A program made the translations under genes and the position numbers. The notes beneath the pieces were generated by a model that saw only the letters and a list, made by a program, of their open reading frames with translations, was not told where the DNA came from and searched no databases. From positions 61,084-125,083 of the forward strand of contig NZ_JAEMUX010000017.1 of assembly GCF_016598475.1 (NCBI RefSeq): a stretch of 64,000 nt of DNA, written 5' to 3'. This DNA is from Streptomyces adelaidensis. GTDB taxonomy: Bacteria; Actinomycetota; Actinomycetes; Streptomycetales; Streptomycetaceae. This document shows positions 32,633-39,923 of this stretch, one piece after another. Each line of letters starts with the position of its first letter. Position 1 is the stretch's first letter.

Positions 32633-33442
32633 TCACGTCGACCGGCCGTCCCCGATGTTCTCGTCGAGGTACGCGTCGTCGAAGTACGCGTCGTCCCTGA
32701 TCCGGACCGCGGCCTCCTCCGCCGACAGGCCGCTCGTCGTGCCCTCCTGGGAGTAGACGTCCTGGTCGCGGGGGAGATCGGGGTCGGGTTCGTCGTAGAG
32801 CAGTCCGGCGGACTCCTCGGGTTCGTCGTACAACAGCGCGGCCTGCGCCTCGGGGGCGCCGGGCTCGACGTACGGCTCGGTCTCCGGCTCCTCGTCCGCC
32901 AACCGCTCGTCCAGGGACTCGCGTTCGAGCACCTCGTCGACCGTGGTGTCGCGTTCCTCGGCGATCGTCGGCTCGTCCCCGGCCACGGGCAGCTGCTGAG
33001 GGTCGTTCGACCACTGCTGCTCCGGCGACCCGTCCTGCAGATCCGGCATGCCCTCGTCCTCGGGGTCGGCGCCGGGCGCGAAGGCCCCGTAGCCGAGGGC
33101 GCCGCACAGGAAGCCGCCCTCGACGATGTTGTTGATGTTGATGAACCCGGCGATCCCCCCGCCGTCCTTCTCGCACACCAGGAACCCGGCCTTCGTCGGA
33201 TCCTCGATGAGCCGACCCGCGTACGCGGCGTACACGGCGGGTGTGGCCGGCGGAAACAGCCACGGGTGGTGCAGATCCTTGCTCTCCCGCGCCCGCGCGG
33301 TGAACTCGGAGCCGTCTTCCCCGGTGAAGTGCCGTATGCCCACGCGGGGGCCCTCGGCGAGATAGCGGTTGCTGACGTTCTCGGACACCTCGACACCGTA
33401 CGCCGTGACCCGCGGCGCCCGCCGCCCCAGCCCGTTACCCAC
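32633..33442 (-). CDS. Chimera: truncated GNAT domain with acidic DUF5709-like tail
   Basis: This continuous 269-residue frame has two unlike parts. Residues of about 15-125 read as the first half of a RimJ-type GNAT acetyltransferase (VGIRHFTGEDGSEFTARARESKDLHHPWLFPP, FLVCEKDGGGIAGFININNIVEGGFLCGALGYGAFAPG). The family then continues with the acetyl-CoA loop (Q/RxxGxG/A). Here the sequence switches abruptly at DPEDEGMPDLQDG into an Asp/Glu/Pro-rich stretch. That stretch has ERDTTVDEVLERESLDERLADEEP and GLSAEEAAVRI, like DUF5709-type Streptomyces proteins. The acetyl-CoA site is missing, so acetyltransferase activity is unlikely. An ancestral deletion joining two neighbouring genes is the simplest explanation. 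A GTG at 33442 or a later start may be used. Confidence 0.65.
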   Translation of the reverse strand: MGNGLGRRAPRVTAYGVEVSENVSNRYLAEGPRVGIRHFTGEDGSEFTARARESKDLHHPWLFPPATPAVYAAYAGRLIEDPTKAGFLVCEKDGGGIAGFININNIVEGGFLCGALGYGAFAPGADPEDEGMPDLQDGSPEQQWSNDPQQLPVAGDEPTIAEERDTTVDEVLERESLDERLADEEPETEPYVEPGAPEAQAALLYDEPEESAGLLYDEPDPDLPRDQDVYSQEGTTSGLSAEEAAVRIRDDAYFDDAYLDENIGDGRST

Positions 33443-33466
33443 CCCGCCCTCGCTACCGCCCCCGCG

Positions 33467-33721
33467 TCACCCGCGCCGCCTCATGAAATACACCCCGCAC
33501 AGCGCCCCGATCACTCCCGTCCCCAGCAACGCCATCCACAGCGGCATCGTGACCTCGGGAATCAGCAACCGGATCTTGGTGTTCCGGGTGTTCTCGAAGA
33601 TGAACACGAGCCCGAGCACCGCGAGCACCCCCACGACAACCCTGGCGGGCGTCACCACATCACCCCACCGGCCGCCCCGACGCCCCCTGGCGCTGTCCGA
33701 TGCCGTCTTCTTCGGGCTCAT
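33467..33721 (-). CDS. LapA-domain (DUF1049) small membrane protein
   Basis: This 84-residue protein has a basic N terminus (SPKKTASDSARGRRGGRW). Two membrane helices at about residues 27-43 and 60-78 surround FIFENTRNTKIRLLIPEVTMPLW. The FxxxNxxxxxIxF-like pattern between two helices is that of the LapA/DUF1049 family. The function in Gram-positive bacteria is unknown. It lies 24 nt before the GNAT-chimera gene and 83 nt after the S66 peptidase gene on the same strand. Confidence 0.8.
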   Translation of the reverse strand: MSPKKTASDSARGRRGGRWGDVVTPARVVVGVLAVLGLVFIFENTRNTKIRLLIPEVTMPLWMALLGTGVIGALCGVYFMRRRG

Positions 33722-33804
33722 ACCACCAGCATGCGGCCCGCGACCGGCCGGCGCCTGGCGGGAGGTGCCTCCGGGTGAGCCACCGACCCCGGCTCGGCCG
33801 GACC

Positions 33805-34761
33805 TCAGACCAGCGCCGGCTCGTCCAGCGTCAGCGTCCCCGCCTCCGTGTCCAGCTCGGCCGTCACCCCGAACGGGATGGTCAGCGCGCCTTCTCGGTG
33901 GCCGAAGCCGAACTCCTCCACCATCGGCACGCCGAGGCCGCCGAGACGGTCGACGATCAGCGTCCGGAGCTGGTCGTACGGCTCGCACTGCGCCCAGGAG
34001 CCGAGGATGATGCCGGCGACGCCGTCGAGCCATCCGGCGCGGAGGAGCTGCGTGAGGTAGCGGTCGAGGCGATAGGTCTCCTCGCCGACGTCCTCGACGC
34101 AGAGGAGGGCGCCTCGGGCGGAGGGGCGGGCGTGAGGGTTGCCGAGTTCGGCGGCGAGGAGGCAGAGGCAGCCGCCGAGTACGACGCCCCGGGCGCGGCC
34201 GGGGACGAGGGCGGTGCTCCCTTCGGCGGCCTTGATCGTGCGTACCGTCTCGGGGGCGAAGAGGGTGGCGCGCAGGTGTTCCTGGGCCCGTGCGTTCTTG
34301 ATGAAGTCGACGCCCGCAGCCATGGGGCCGTGCAGGGTGACCAGTCCGGCGCGGGTGGCGAACGCCTCGTGCAGGGCGGTGATGTCGCTGAAGCCGACGA
34401 GTGTCTTGGGGCCCGCCGCCCGTATCGCGTCCCAGTCGAGCAGGTCCACCATGCGCTGCACCCCGTAGCCGCCGCGGGCGCAGAGCACGGCGGTCACGGA
34501 CGGGTCGCACCAGGCGGCCTGGAAGTCGGCGGCGCGGTCGGCGTCCGTGCCCGCGAGGTAGTTGAACCCGGGGTGCCGGTCGAGCGCGTGGGGTGCGACG
34601 ACGGGGTCGAGGTCCCAGCCGCGCAGGATGTCCAGCCCGGCGCTCAGCCGCTCCTCGGGCACCGGTCCGCTGGGGGCGACGACGGCCACGCGGGCGCCGG
34701 GGGCGAGGCGGGCGGACCGGGTCGGCGCGGAGACGGGACGGGTCGGCGGGGGTGTCGTCAC
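33805..34761 (-). CDS. LD-carboxypeptidase, peptidase family S66
   Basis: This 318-residue serine peptidase is of the muramoyl-tetrapeptide carboxypeptidase family, which removes the terminal D-amino acid from cell-wall peptides. APSGPVPEERL begins the fold. CARGGYGVQRMVDLLDW (about residue 87) leads to LVGFSDITALHEAF with the nucleophile Ser (about residue 115). The C-terminal domain has LCVEDVGEETYRLDRYLTQL (Glu) and EEFGFGHREGALTIPFG with the His. The GTG start at 34761 has GGAG 8 nt upstream and overlaps the stop of the S9 peptidase gene (GTGA). Confidence 0.92.
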   Translation of the reverse strand: MTTPPPTRPVSAPTRSARLAPGARVAVVAPSGPVPEERLSAGLDILRGWDLDPVVAPHALDRHPGFNYLAGTDADRAADFQAAWCDPSVTAVLCARGGYGVQRMVDLLDWDAIRAAGPKTLVGFSDITALHEAFATRAGLVTLHGPMAAGVDFIKNARAQEHLRATLFAPETVRTIKAAEGSTALVPGRARGVVLGGCLCLLAAELGNPHARPSARGALLCVEDVGEETYRLDRYLTQLLRAGWLDGVAGIILGSWAQCEPYDQLRTLIVDRLGGLGVPMVEEFGFGHREGALTIPFGVTAELDTEAGTLTLDEPALV

Positions 34762-36740
34762 TTGGTGAGCTCCAGAGTAGGGATTCCTGGAGGATTCAAC
34801 CCGAAGACCTGCGCGTACAGCGACAGCTCCGCCTCCAGGACCCGCACCATCGTCTCCGCCCGCCGGAACCCGTGCCCCTCCCCTTCGAACGTGATGTAGG
34901 CGTGCGGTAGCCGCCGCCCCTCCAGCCGGGCCAGGAACCGCTCGCACTGCGCGGGCGGGCAGATCACGTCGTCGAGTCCCTGGAGCAGCAGGAAGGGCGC
35001 GGTGACGCGGTCGGCGTGCTCGGTGGGCGACCGCTCCACGTACCGCATCGGTTCCTCGGCCAGCGGTCCGACCAGGCTCTCCAGGTACTGGGACTCGAAG
35101 TCGTGGGTCTCCCCGGAGCCCCAGTTCGTGAGGTCGAGGATCGGGTACAGGATGGTTCCGCAGGCGTAGACGTCGGTCGTGGTGAGGGACACGGCCGTGG
35201 TCCAGCCGCCCGCGCTGCCGCCCCGGACGGCGAGCCTGGTGCGGTCGGCGGTGCCCTCGTCGGCGAGGGCGAGGGCGACCGCCGCGCAGTCCTCGACATC
35301 GACGACGCCCCACTGCTCGCGCAGCCGGTTGCGGTACTCCCGCCCGTATCCCGTGGACCCCCCGTAGTTGACCTCGGCGACCCCGATGCCGCGCGAGGTG
35401 AAGTAGGCGATCGCCAGGTCGAGGACCAGGGGCGCGCGGCCGGTGGGTCCGCCGTGCGCCCAGATGACGTACGGCGGCAGCTCGGTGCTGAAGGCGACGC
35501 AGCCGGGGTGGTGGGGCGGGTAGATGTGCGCGTGGATCTCACGTCCCGCGGGTCCGAGGAACGTACGGATCTGGGGTTCGGGGTAGTGGGAGGGGTCCAC
35601 CGGGTCGTCGTGGGCGGCCCCGATCACCCGGGCGTGACCGGTGGCGGCGTCCAGCTCGACCACCTCGTACGCGCTGCGGGGGCTGGCGCCGATGCCGATG
35701 ACCCGGCTGCCGTGCACGGCCAGCGACGGGGCGAACTCGGTCCACGGTCCGTCCGCGTCGACGACCTGGCCGGTCTCGGTGTCGAGGATGCCGAGCGCGG
35801 TGGCGCCCCGCCCGTGCACGACGGCGACGAGCCCGCCGGCCAGCAGCGCGAACCAGCGCGAGCCGATCTTCCACAGCGGACCGCCGAACTCCTCCTCCCG
35901 GGCGCAGAGAACCGTGCGCCCGCCGCCGTCGTGGTCCGCGCGGTACAGGTTCCAGTAGCCGGTGCTGTCGCTGGAGTACACGAGGGTGCCGTCGGCGGCC
36001 CACTCGACCTGGGCGACGGACTCGTCCGGGCCGCCCCCGACGGTCCTGGGCTCGCCCAGCAGGCCCTTCTCGGTCACCTCGGCGACGACGAGCGCCGTGC
36101 CGTCCCACGGCATGCGCGGGTGGTCCCAGGCGAGCCACGCGGCGCGGCGGCCGTCGGGCGAGAGCCTGGGGCCGGTGACGAACCGGTGCCTGTCGTCGGT
36201 GAGTTCGCGTACGGCGTCCCGGTCCTCGGCGGCCGAGCCGTCCAGTGGCACCGCGGCGACGACCCGTCGTACGTCGGTGGGTCCGTCCCCGGTGAACTCC
36301 TCCAGGACGCACCACACCTCGTCCCGCTCCGGGTGCGGCCTCGGGTCCACCCAGCGCAGGCCGCCGCCCACCGACGACACCGGAGTGAGCGGGCGGGGCT
36401 CACCGCCCGGCTCGCAGCGGTAGAGGCGCTGGTCGGCGAAGTTCACGAAGACCACGAGGGGGCCGTCGTCCCGCATGACGCCGGCCCAGGGCCGGCCGCC
36501 GTACTCCATGACCCGGCTGCGTACGTTCCACGGCGCCGGCAGCACCGACTCCTCCGTGCCGTCGGCCGTGCGCCGCACGAGGGTGCGCCGGCCGCCCTCG
36601 GTGGGCCGCGGCTCGGTCCACCACGCCTCGTCGCCGACGAAGCCCACGAACTCGGGATGTCCGTCGTGCGCGGCCGCGAGCGACGCGTCGATCGGCGAGG
36701 GCCACGAACCGTACGCCAGAGTCTGCACCTTGTCCCCCAT
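34758..36740 (-). CDS. S9 family prolyl oligopeptidase-like peptidase
   Basis: This 660-residue protein has an N-terminal beta-propeller (about residues 1-390) and a C-terminal alpha/beta-hydrolase domain. The catalytic Ser is in RGGSAGGWTTA (about residue 500). Asp is in LQGLDDVICPPAQ (about 590), and His in FEGEGHGF (about 622). It should cleave oligopeptides such as dipeptidyl or acylaminoacyl substrates in the cytoplasm, as there is no signal peptide. The ATG at 36740 has AGAGGAA 5 nt upstream, better than the ATG at 36764. It is third of four coupled peptidase genes. Confidence 0.92.
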   Translation of the reverse strand: MGDKVQTLAYGSWPSPIDASLAAAHDGHPEFVGFVGDEAWWTEPRPTEGGRRTLVRRTADGTEESVLPAPWNVRSRVMEYGGRPWAGVMRDDGPLVVFVNFADQRLYRCEPGGEPRPLTPVSSVGGGLRWVDPRPHPERDEVWCVLEEFTGDGPTDVRRVVAAVPLDGSAAEDRDAVRELTDDRHRFVTGPRLSPDGRRAAWLAWDHPRMPWDGTALVVAEVTEKGLLGEPRTVGGGPDESVAQVEWAADGTLVYSSDSTGYWNLYRADHDGGGRTVLCAREEEFGGPLWKIGSRWFALLAGGLVAVVHGRGATALGILDTETGQVVDADGPWTEFAPSLAVHGSRVIGIGASPRSAYEVVELDAATGHARVIGAAHDDPVDPSHYPEPQIRTFLGPAGREIHAHIYPPHHPGCVAFSTELPPYVIWAHGGPTGRAPLVLDLAIAYFTSRGIGVAEVNYGGSTGYGREYRNRLREQWGVVDVEDCAAVALALADEGTADRTRLAVRGGSAGGWTTAVSLTTTDVYACGTILYPILDLTNWGSGETHDFESQYLESLVGPLAEEPMRYVERSPTEHADRVTAPFLLLQGLDDVICPPAQCERFLARLEGRRLPHAYITFEGEGHGFRRAETMVRVLEAELSLYAQVFGLNPPGIPTLELTK

Positions 36741-36767
36741 TTTCCTCTGTCCCCCGTGTCCCATTTC

Positions 36768-38144
36768 TCAGGCCGTCCGCAGGAAGCGGTCGAGTACGCG
36801 GACGCCGAAGTGGAGCGCCTCGACCGGGACGCGCTCGTCGACCCCGTGGAAGAGGGCCGCGTAGTCGAAACCCTCGGGGAGCTTCAGCGGCGAGAAGCCG
36901 TAGCCGGTGATGCCGAGCCGTGAGAACTGCTTCGCGTCGGTGCCGCCCGGCATGCAGAACGGCACGACGTGGCCCTCGGGAGCGAACGCCTCGACGGCGG
37001 CCCGCATCCGCGCGTACGTCACCGAGTCCACCGGCGCCTGGAGGGCGACCTCGCGGTGCTCGAACTCCCACTCGACATCGGGCCCGGTGAGCCGGTCGAG
37101 GGTGTCCCGGAACTCGTCCTCGCCGCCGGGCAGATACCGCCCGTCCACATGGGCGACGGCCTCCCCCGGGATGACATTGATCTTGTAACCGGCCTCCAGC
37201 ATGGTCGGGTTGGCGCTGTTGCGCACGGTCGCCTCGACCAGGGCGGCGGCCGGACCGAGCTTGTCGAGCAGCCGGTCGACGTCGTGCGGGTCGTCGAGGT
37301 CGGCCTCGACGCCGTACAGCCCCGCGAGTTCGGTGAGGGACGCGCGGACGGTCGGGGTGAGCCGGAGGGGCCACTCGTGCGCGCCGATCCGGGCGATCGC
37401 CGTCGCCAGCCGGGTCACCGCGTTGGCCCGGTTCACCTTGGACCCGTGCCCGGCCCGGCCGTGCGCCGTGAGCTTCAGCCAGCCGGTGCCGCGCTCCCCC
37501 GCCGCGATGGGGTAGATCCGCCGGCCGCCGCCGTCGTGGAAGGTGAACGCCCCCGACTCGCTGATGCCCTCGGTGCAGCCCTCGAAGAGGCCGGGGTGTT
37601 CGTCGGCGAGGAACCCGGAGCCGTCCTCGGCGCTGGCCTCCTCGTCGGCGGTGAACGCGACGACGACGTCCCGGCGGGGCCGTACGCCTTCGCGCGCCCA
37701 TTGCCGGACGACCGCGAGGATCATCGCGTCCATGTTCTTCATGTCGACGGCGCCCCGGCCCCAGACCACGCCGTCGCGGATCTCCCCGGAGAACGGGTGC
37801 ACGCTCCACTCCTCGGCCTGCGCGGGCACCACGTCCAGATGACCGTGGACGAGCAGCGCGTCCGCCGACGGGTCGGTGCCCTCGATCCGCGCGACGACGT
37901 TCGTACGGCCCTCGGTGCGCTCCAGCAGCGTGGGCTCCAGGCCCGCCTCGGCGAGCAGCGCGGCGGCGTACTCGGCGGCGGGCCGCTCCCGGCAGTCCCC
38001 GCCGCCGCGGTTGGTGGTGTCGATGCGGATGAGGTCGGAGGTGAAACGGACGACCTCGTCGAGCGCCTGCTGTCGCAAGGACTCCGCAGGCTTCGTGGTG
38101 CTCGTGGTGCTCGTGGTGTTGGTGGCCTTCGCGGACTCAGCCAT
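36768..38144 (-). CDS. M20 family metallopeptidase
   Basis: This 458-residue zinc aminoacylase/carboxypeptidase is of family M20. LLVHGHLDVVP (about residue 94) gives the first zinc His and Asp. VWGRGAVDMKNMDAM gives the bridging Asp, and AFTADEEASAEDGS holds the catalytic Glu and a ligand. CMPGGTDAKQFS and ALFHGVDERVP supply the late residues. The dimerisation domain lies between about 220 and 340. The N terminus has a Thr/Ser-rich lead of about 15 residues. The ATG at 38144 with GGAGGAG 5 nt upstream is well supported and overlaps the M55 gene by 8 nt. Confidence 0.92.
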   Translation of the reverse strand: MAESAKATNTTSTTSTTKPAESLRQQALDEVVRFTSDLIRIDTTNRGGGDCRERPAAEYAAALLAEAGLEPTLLERTEGRTNVVARIEGTDPSADALLVHGHLDVVPAQAEEWSVHPFSGEIRDGVVWGRGAVDMKNMDAMILAVVRQWAREGVRPRRDVVVAFTADEEASAEDGSGFLADEHPGLFEGCTEGISESGAFTFHDGGGRRIYPIAAGERGTGWLKLTAHGRAGHGSKVNRANAVTRLATAIARIGAHEWPLRLTPTVRASLTELAGLYGVEADLDDPHDVDRLLDKLGPAAALVEATVRNSANPTMLEAGYKINVIPGEAVAHVDGRYLPGGEDEFRDTLDRLTGPDVEWEFEHREVALQAPVDSVTYARMRAAVEAFAPEGHVVPFCMPGGTDAKQFSRLGITGYGFSPLKLPEGFDYAALFHGVDERVPVEALHFGVRVLDRFLRTA

Positions 38145-38970
38145 ATGTCTCCTCCACCGCGGCCGAGACGATCGTGGTGACCGCCTTGAAGGTACGGATT
38201 CCCTCGTACATGGTCGGGCTGGTGTACGCGACCTTGCGTTCACCGATACGGGTCACGCCCGGCACGACCGTCGCGGCCATCGCCAGGTGTTCGGCGTCGA
38301 ACTCCAGTGCCACGGTGAACGGCCCGCCCCTGACCGGTTCATGACGCACCGCGAGCGACACGGCCGCCTTCGCCGCCGCTCGGATGTCGGCGGCCGTTCT
38401 GGCCGGGGTGCGGCACACCGCCGCGTACCGCGACACATGGTCCTTGACCGCGACCTTGTGCGCCTCGGGCGCATACCCCAAGGCGTCCTCGCAGGCCACG
38501 TCGTCTCCGGTCACCAGCACCACCGGTACCCCGTACTCGGCCACGACATGCGAGTTCAGCAGCCCTTCACTGGCCCGCTGGTCGTCGACCCACACCCCGG
38601 TGATGGAGTTCGCCAGATACGTGTGGGCCAGGACCCCTTCCATCCCCGCGCCCGCGTGGTAGCCGATGAACGCGATGCCGTCCACGTCCCCGTGTTGCAC
38701 GCCCTCCACCATCGACAGCGACTTGTGCCGCCCGGTGAGCATCTCCGCGCGCTCGTCCAGCTGCTCCAACAGCAGATTGCGCATCGTCCAGTGCGCCTCG
38801 TTGATCAGCACCTCGTCCGCTCCGCCGTCGAAGAACCCGAGCACGGCGGCGTTCACGTCCGAGGTGAACATCGAACGACACCGCTCCCACTGCGGCGTAC
38901 CCGGCAGCACGTCGGCCGGCCACGTGACACCGGTGGCACCCTCCATGTCCGCACTGATGAGGATCTTCAT
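38137..38970 (-). CDS. M55 family D-aminopeptidase (DppA-like)
   Basis: This 277-residue zinc peptidase resembles DppA. MKILISADMEGATGVT holds the conserved Asp-Met-Glu-Gly. DEVLINEAHWTMRNLL is near residue 52, and FIGYHAGAGMEGVLAHTYL (about residue 100) contains metal ligands. LVTGDDVACEDALGYAP is near residue 150. The family removes D-amino acids from peptides, such as D-Ala-D-Ala, which fits the LD-carboxypeptidase in the same operon. It is the first gene of the M55-M20-S9-S66 run. The ATG at 38970 is the family-consistent start. Confidence 0.92.
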   Translation of the reverse strand: MKILISADMEGATGVTWPADVLPGTPQWERCRSMFTSDVNAAVLGFFDGGADEVLINEAHWTMRNLLLEQLDERAEMLTGRHKSLSMVEGVQHGDVDGIAFIGYHAGAGMEGVLAHTYLANSITGVWVDDQRASEGLLNSHVVAEYGVPVVLVTGDDVACEDALGYAPEAHKVAVKDHVSRYAAVCRTPARTAADIRAAAKAAVSLAVRHEPVRGGPFTVALEFDAEHLAMAATVVPGVTRIGERKVAYTSPTMYEGIRTFKAVTTIVSAAVEETYG

Positions 38971-39072
38971 GCCTCGAACCGTACGCGCTCGTGAAGATGC
39001 GTGGCATGCCTGTGGATAACTCCCACCGCCCCGGCCCACCGAGGTGCACCAGGACAGCTCACATGCGGGGCT

Positions 39073-39798
39073 CTATCCCGTACGGCCCACCACGTACCAC
39101 CGCGACGGCAGTTCGATCCGGGCCCCGTCGGCCGTGTGGTCGGTGGTGACCAGCGGAAGATCGCCGCTCGTGAGAATGGTCAGCCCGGCCGCGCGCACAT
39201 ACTCCGGGATCGCGTCGTCGCTCACCTCGCCGGGTGCGATGCCGTGACGGAAGACCGGTGCGAGCTTGGCCGGGGGACCGGTCGGGCCGGCCGCGAGGCC
39301 CATGAGTACGGGCTTGGCGGCCTCGGCGAGTTCGACGAGACAGGCCCGGCCGCGCTCGCCGAGGAGCGTGGCGATGTTGTCGACGAGGCGGCGGCGGTCT
39401 TCGGGCTCGCACTGGTGGAGGACGCCGCGCAGGTAGACGTTGGCGTCGCCGAGGTCGGCGTGCAGGGCGTCGGTGTCGGCCTTGTCGGCCGCGTCGAGCA
39501 GACGGTAGGCGGCCCGGCCGTCGGGGTCGGCGCGGCGGGCGTGGTCGAGCGCGGCGGACGACAGATCGGCGCCCACGACGTGCGCGAAGCGGTCGGCGAG
39601 GTAGCGGGTCTGGGTGCCGTTGCCGCAGCCGAGGTCGATGAGGGGCAGCTCGCAGGCCGTCAAGTACGGCTCGAACAGGGCGAGATGGACGGCCGCGGTG
39701 CGTTCGGGCTCGGCGTCCCAGAAGACCGCTCCCGGTTCGCCGGGGGCCTCCCGCCAGAACCCCTCCCAGGCCTCCCTGTACCGACTCGTCACACTCAT
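39073..39798 (-). CDS. Class I SAM-dependent methyltransferase
   Basis: This 241-residue methyltransferase has motif I PLIDLGCGNGTQTRYLA (about residues 53-69). The following acidic motif is in VVGADLSSAALDHAR, and DANVYLRGVLHQCEPEDRRRLVDNIA is near 120-145. Its sequence around FWREAPGEPGAVFWDAEPERTA is typical of small actinomycete enzymes of unknown substrate. The ATG at 39798 has GGGGAG 8 nt upstream. No pathway partner is adjacent. Confidence 0.87.
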   Translation of the reverse strand: MSVTSRYREAWEGFWREAPGEPGAVFWDAEPERTAAVHLALFEPYLTACELPLIDLGCGNGTQTRYLADRFAHVVGADLSSAALDHARRADPDGRAAYRLLDAADKADTDALHADLGDANVYLRGVLHQCEPEDRRRLVDNIATLLGERGRACLVELAEAAKPVLMGLAAGPTGPPAKLAPVFRHGIAPGEVSDDAIPEYVRAAGLTILTSGDLPLVTTDHTADGARIELPSRWYVVGRTG

Positions 39799-39923
39799 GC
39801 CCAACTCCCCGTATCCGACGCCGACCCGCCTCTCAGGGCGGCCCAGATCGGTCTACCGCGCCCCGGATGCGGGGACAAGGACCGCGCGCACACCTTTACG
39901 TCCCGTTCGGACGCCGCGCCGCC

